From NCBI GenBank assembly GCA_027486155.1, contig JAIXPR010000365.1, forward strand, positions 1 to 5,565: DNA of 5,565 bases, in the 5' to 3' direction. A program made the translations under genes and the position numbers. Position 1 is the stretch's first letter. Every line of letters starts with the position of its first letter. Shown here one piece after another: positions 5,545-5,565 of the stretch. The notes below the pieces were generated by a model. That model saw only the letters and a list, made by a program, of their open reading frames with translations, made no database searches and was not told the origin of the DNA. The stretch comes from Pseudomonadota bacterium (GTDB lineage Bacteria > Bdellovibrionota_C > UBA2361 > OMII01).

Positions 5545-5565
5545 GTGATGTGGTCCGAGGACTCT

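Overview
The window carries ordinary bacterial housekeeping and accessory genes from a Gram-negative-type organism of medium GC content. The support is one protein with an export signal, a HemL enzyme (C5 haem pathway, so not the ALAS route of alphaproteobacteria and mitochondria) and a tRNA with an encoded CCA end. No gene fixes the phylum. A proteobacterial or delta-proteobacterial-like (Bdellovibrionota or Myxococcota type) source is only a guess. I see no phage, transposase, CRISPR, toxin-antitoxin or defence gene.

Layout. Positions 1-662 (minus) hold the N-terminal half of an ALDH7-family aldehyde dehydrogenase, cut by the left window edge. Positions 805-1314 (minus) encode a small secreted protein of unknown function, upstream of and codirectional with the dehydrogenase. 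A divergent 363-bp gap (1315-1677) separates it from a plus-strand M14-type zinc carboxypeptidase/deacylase-like gene (1678-2550). Positions 2551-2956 are non-coding and filled by a modular palindromic repeat array. The array ends directly at the encoded CCA of a minus-strand tRNA-Gly(UCC) (2957-3033). A 303-bp divergent gap leads to a plus-strand five-helix membrane protein (3337-4026). This converges on hemL (4235-5530, minus), complete with a good ribosome binding site.

The genes do not form an obvious pathway. Neighbouring genes often point in different directions, and only the dehydrogenase and the secreted-protein gene could share a transcript (142-bp gap). The most unusual part is the repeat array at the tRNA 3' end. 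It has four related GC-rich hairpin units. The last two carry an extra hairpin module and form a near-identical 132-bp direct repeat, with a perfect 17-bp tandem duplication inside. It looks like a REP/MITE-like element family, but that needs a genome-wide search.
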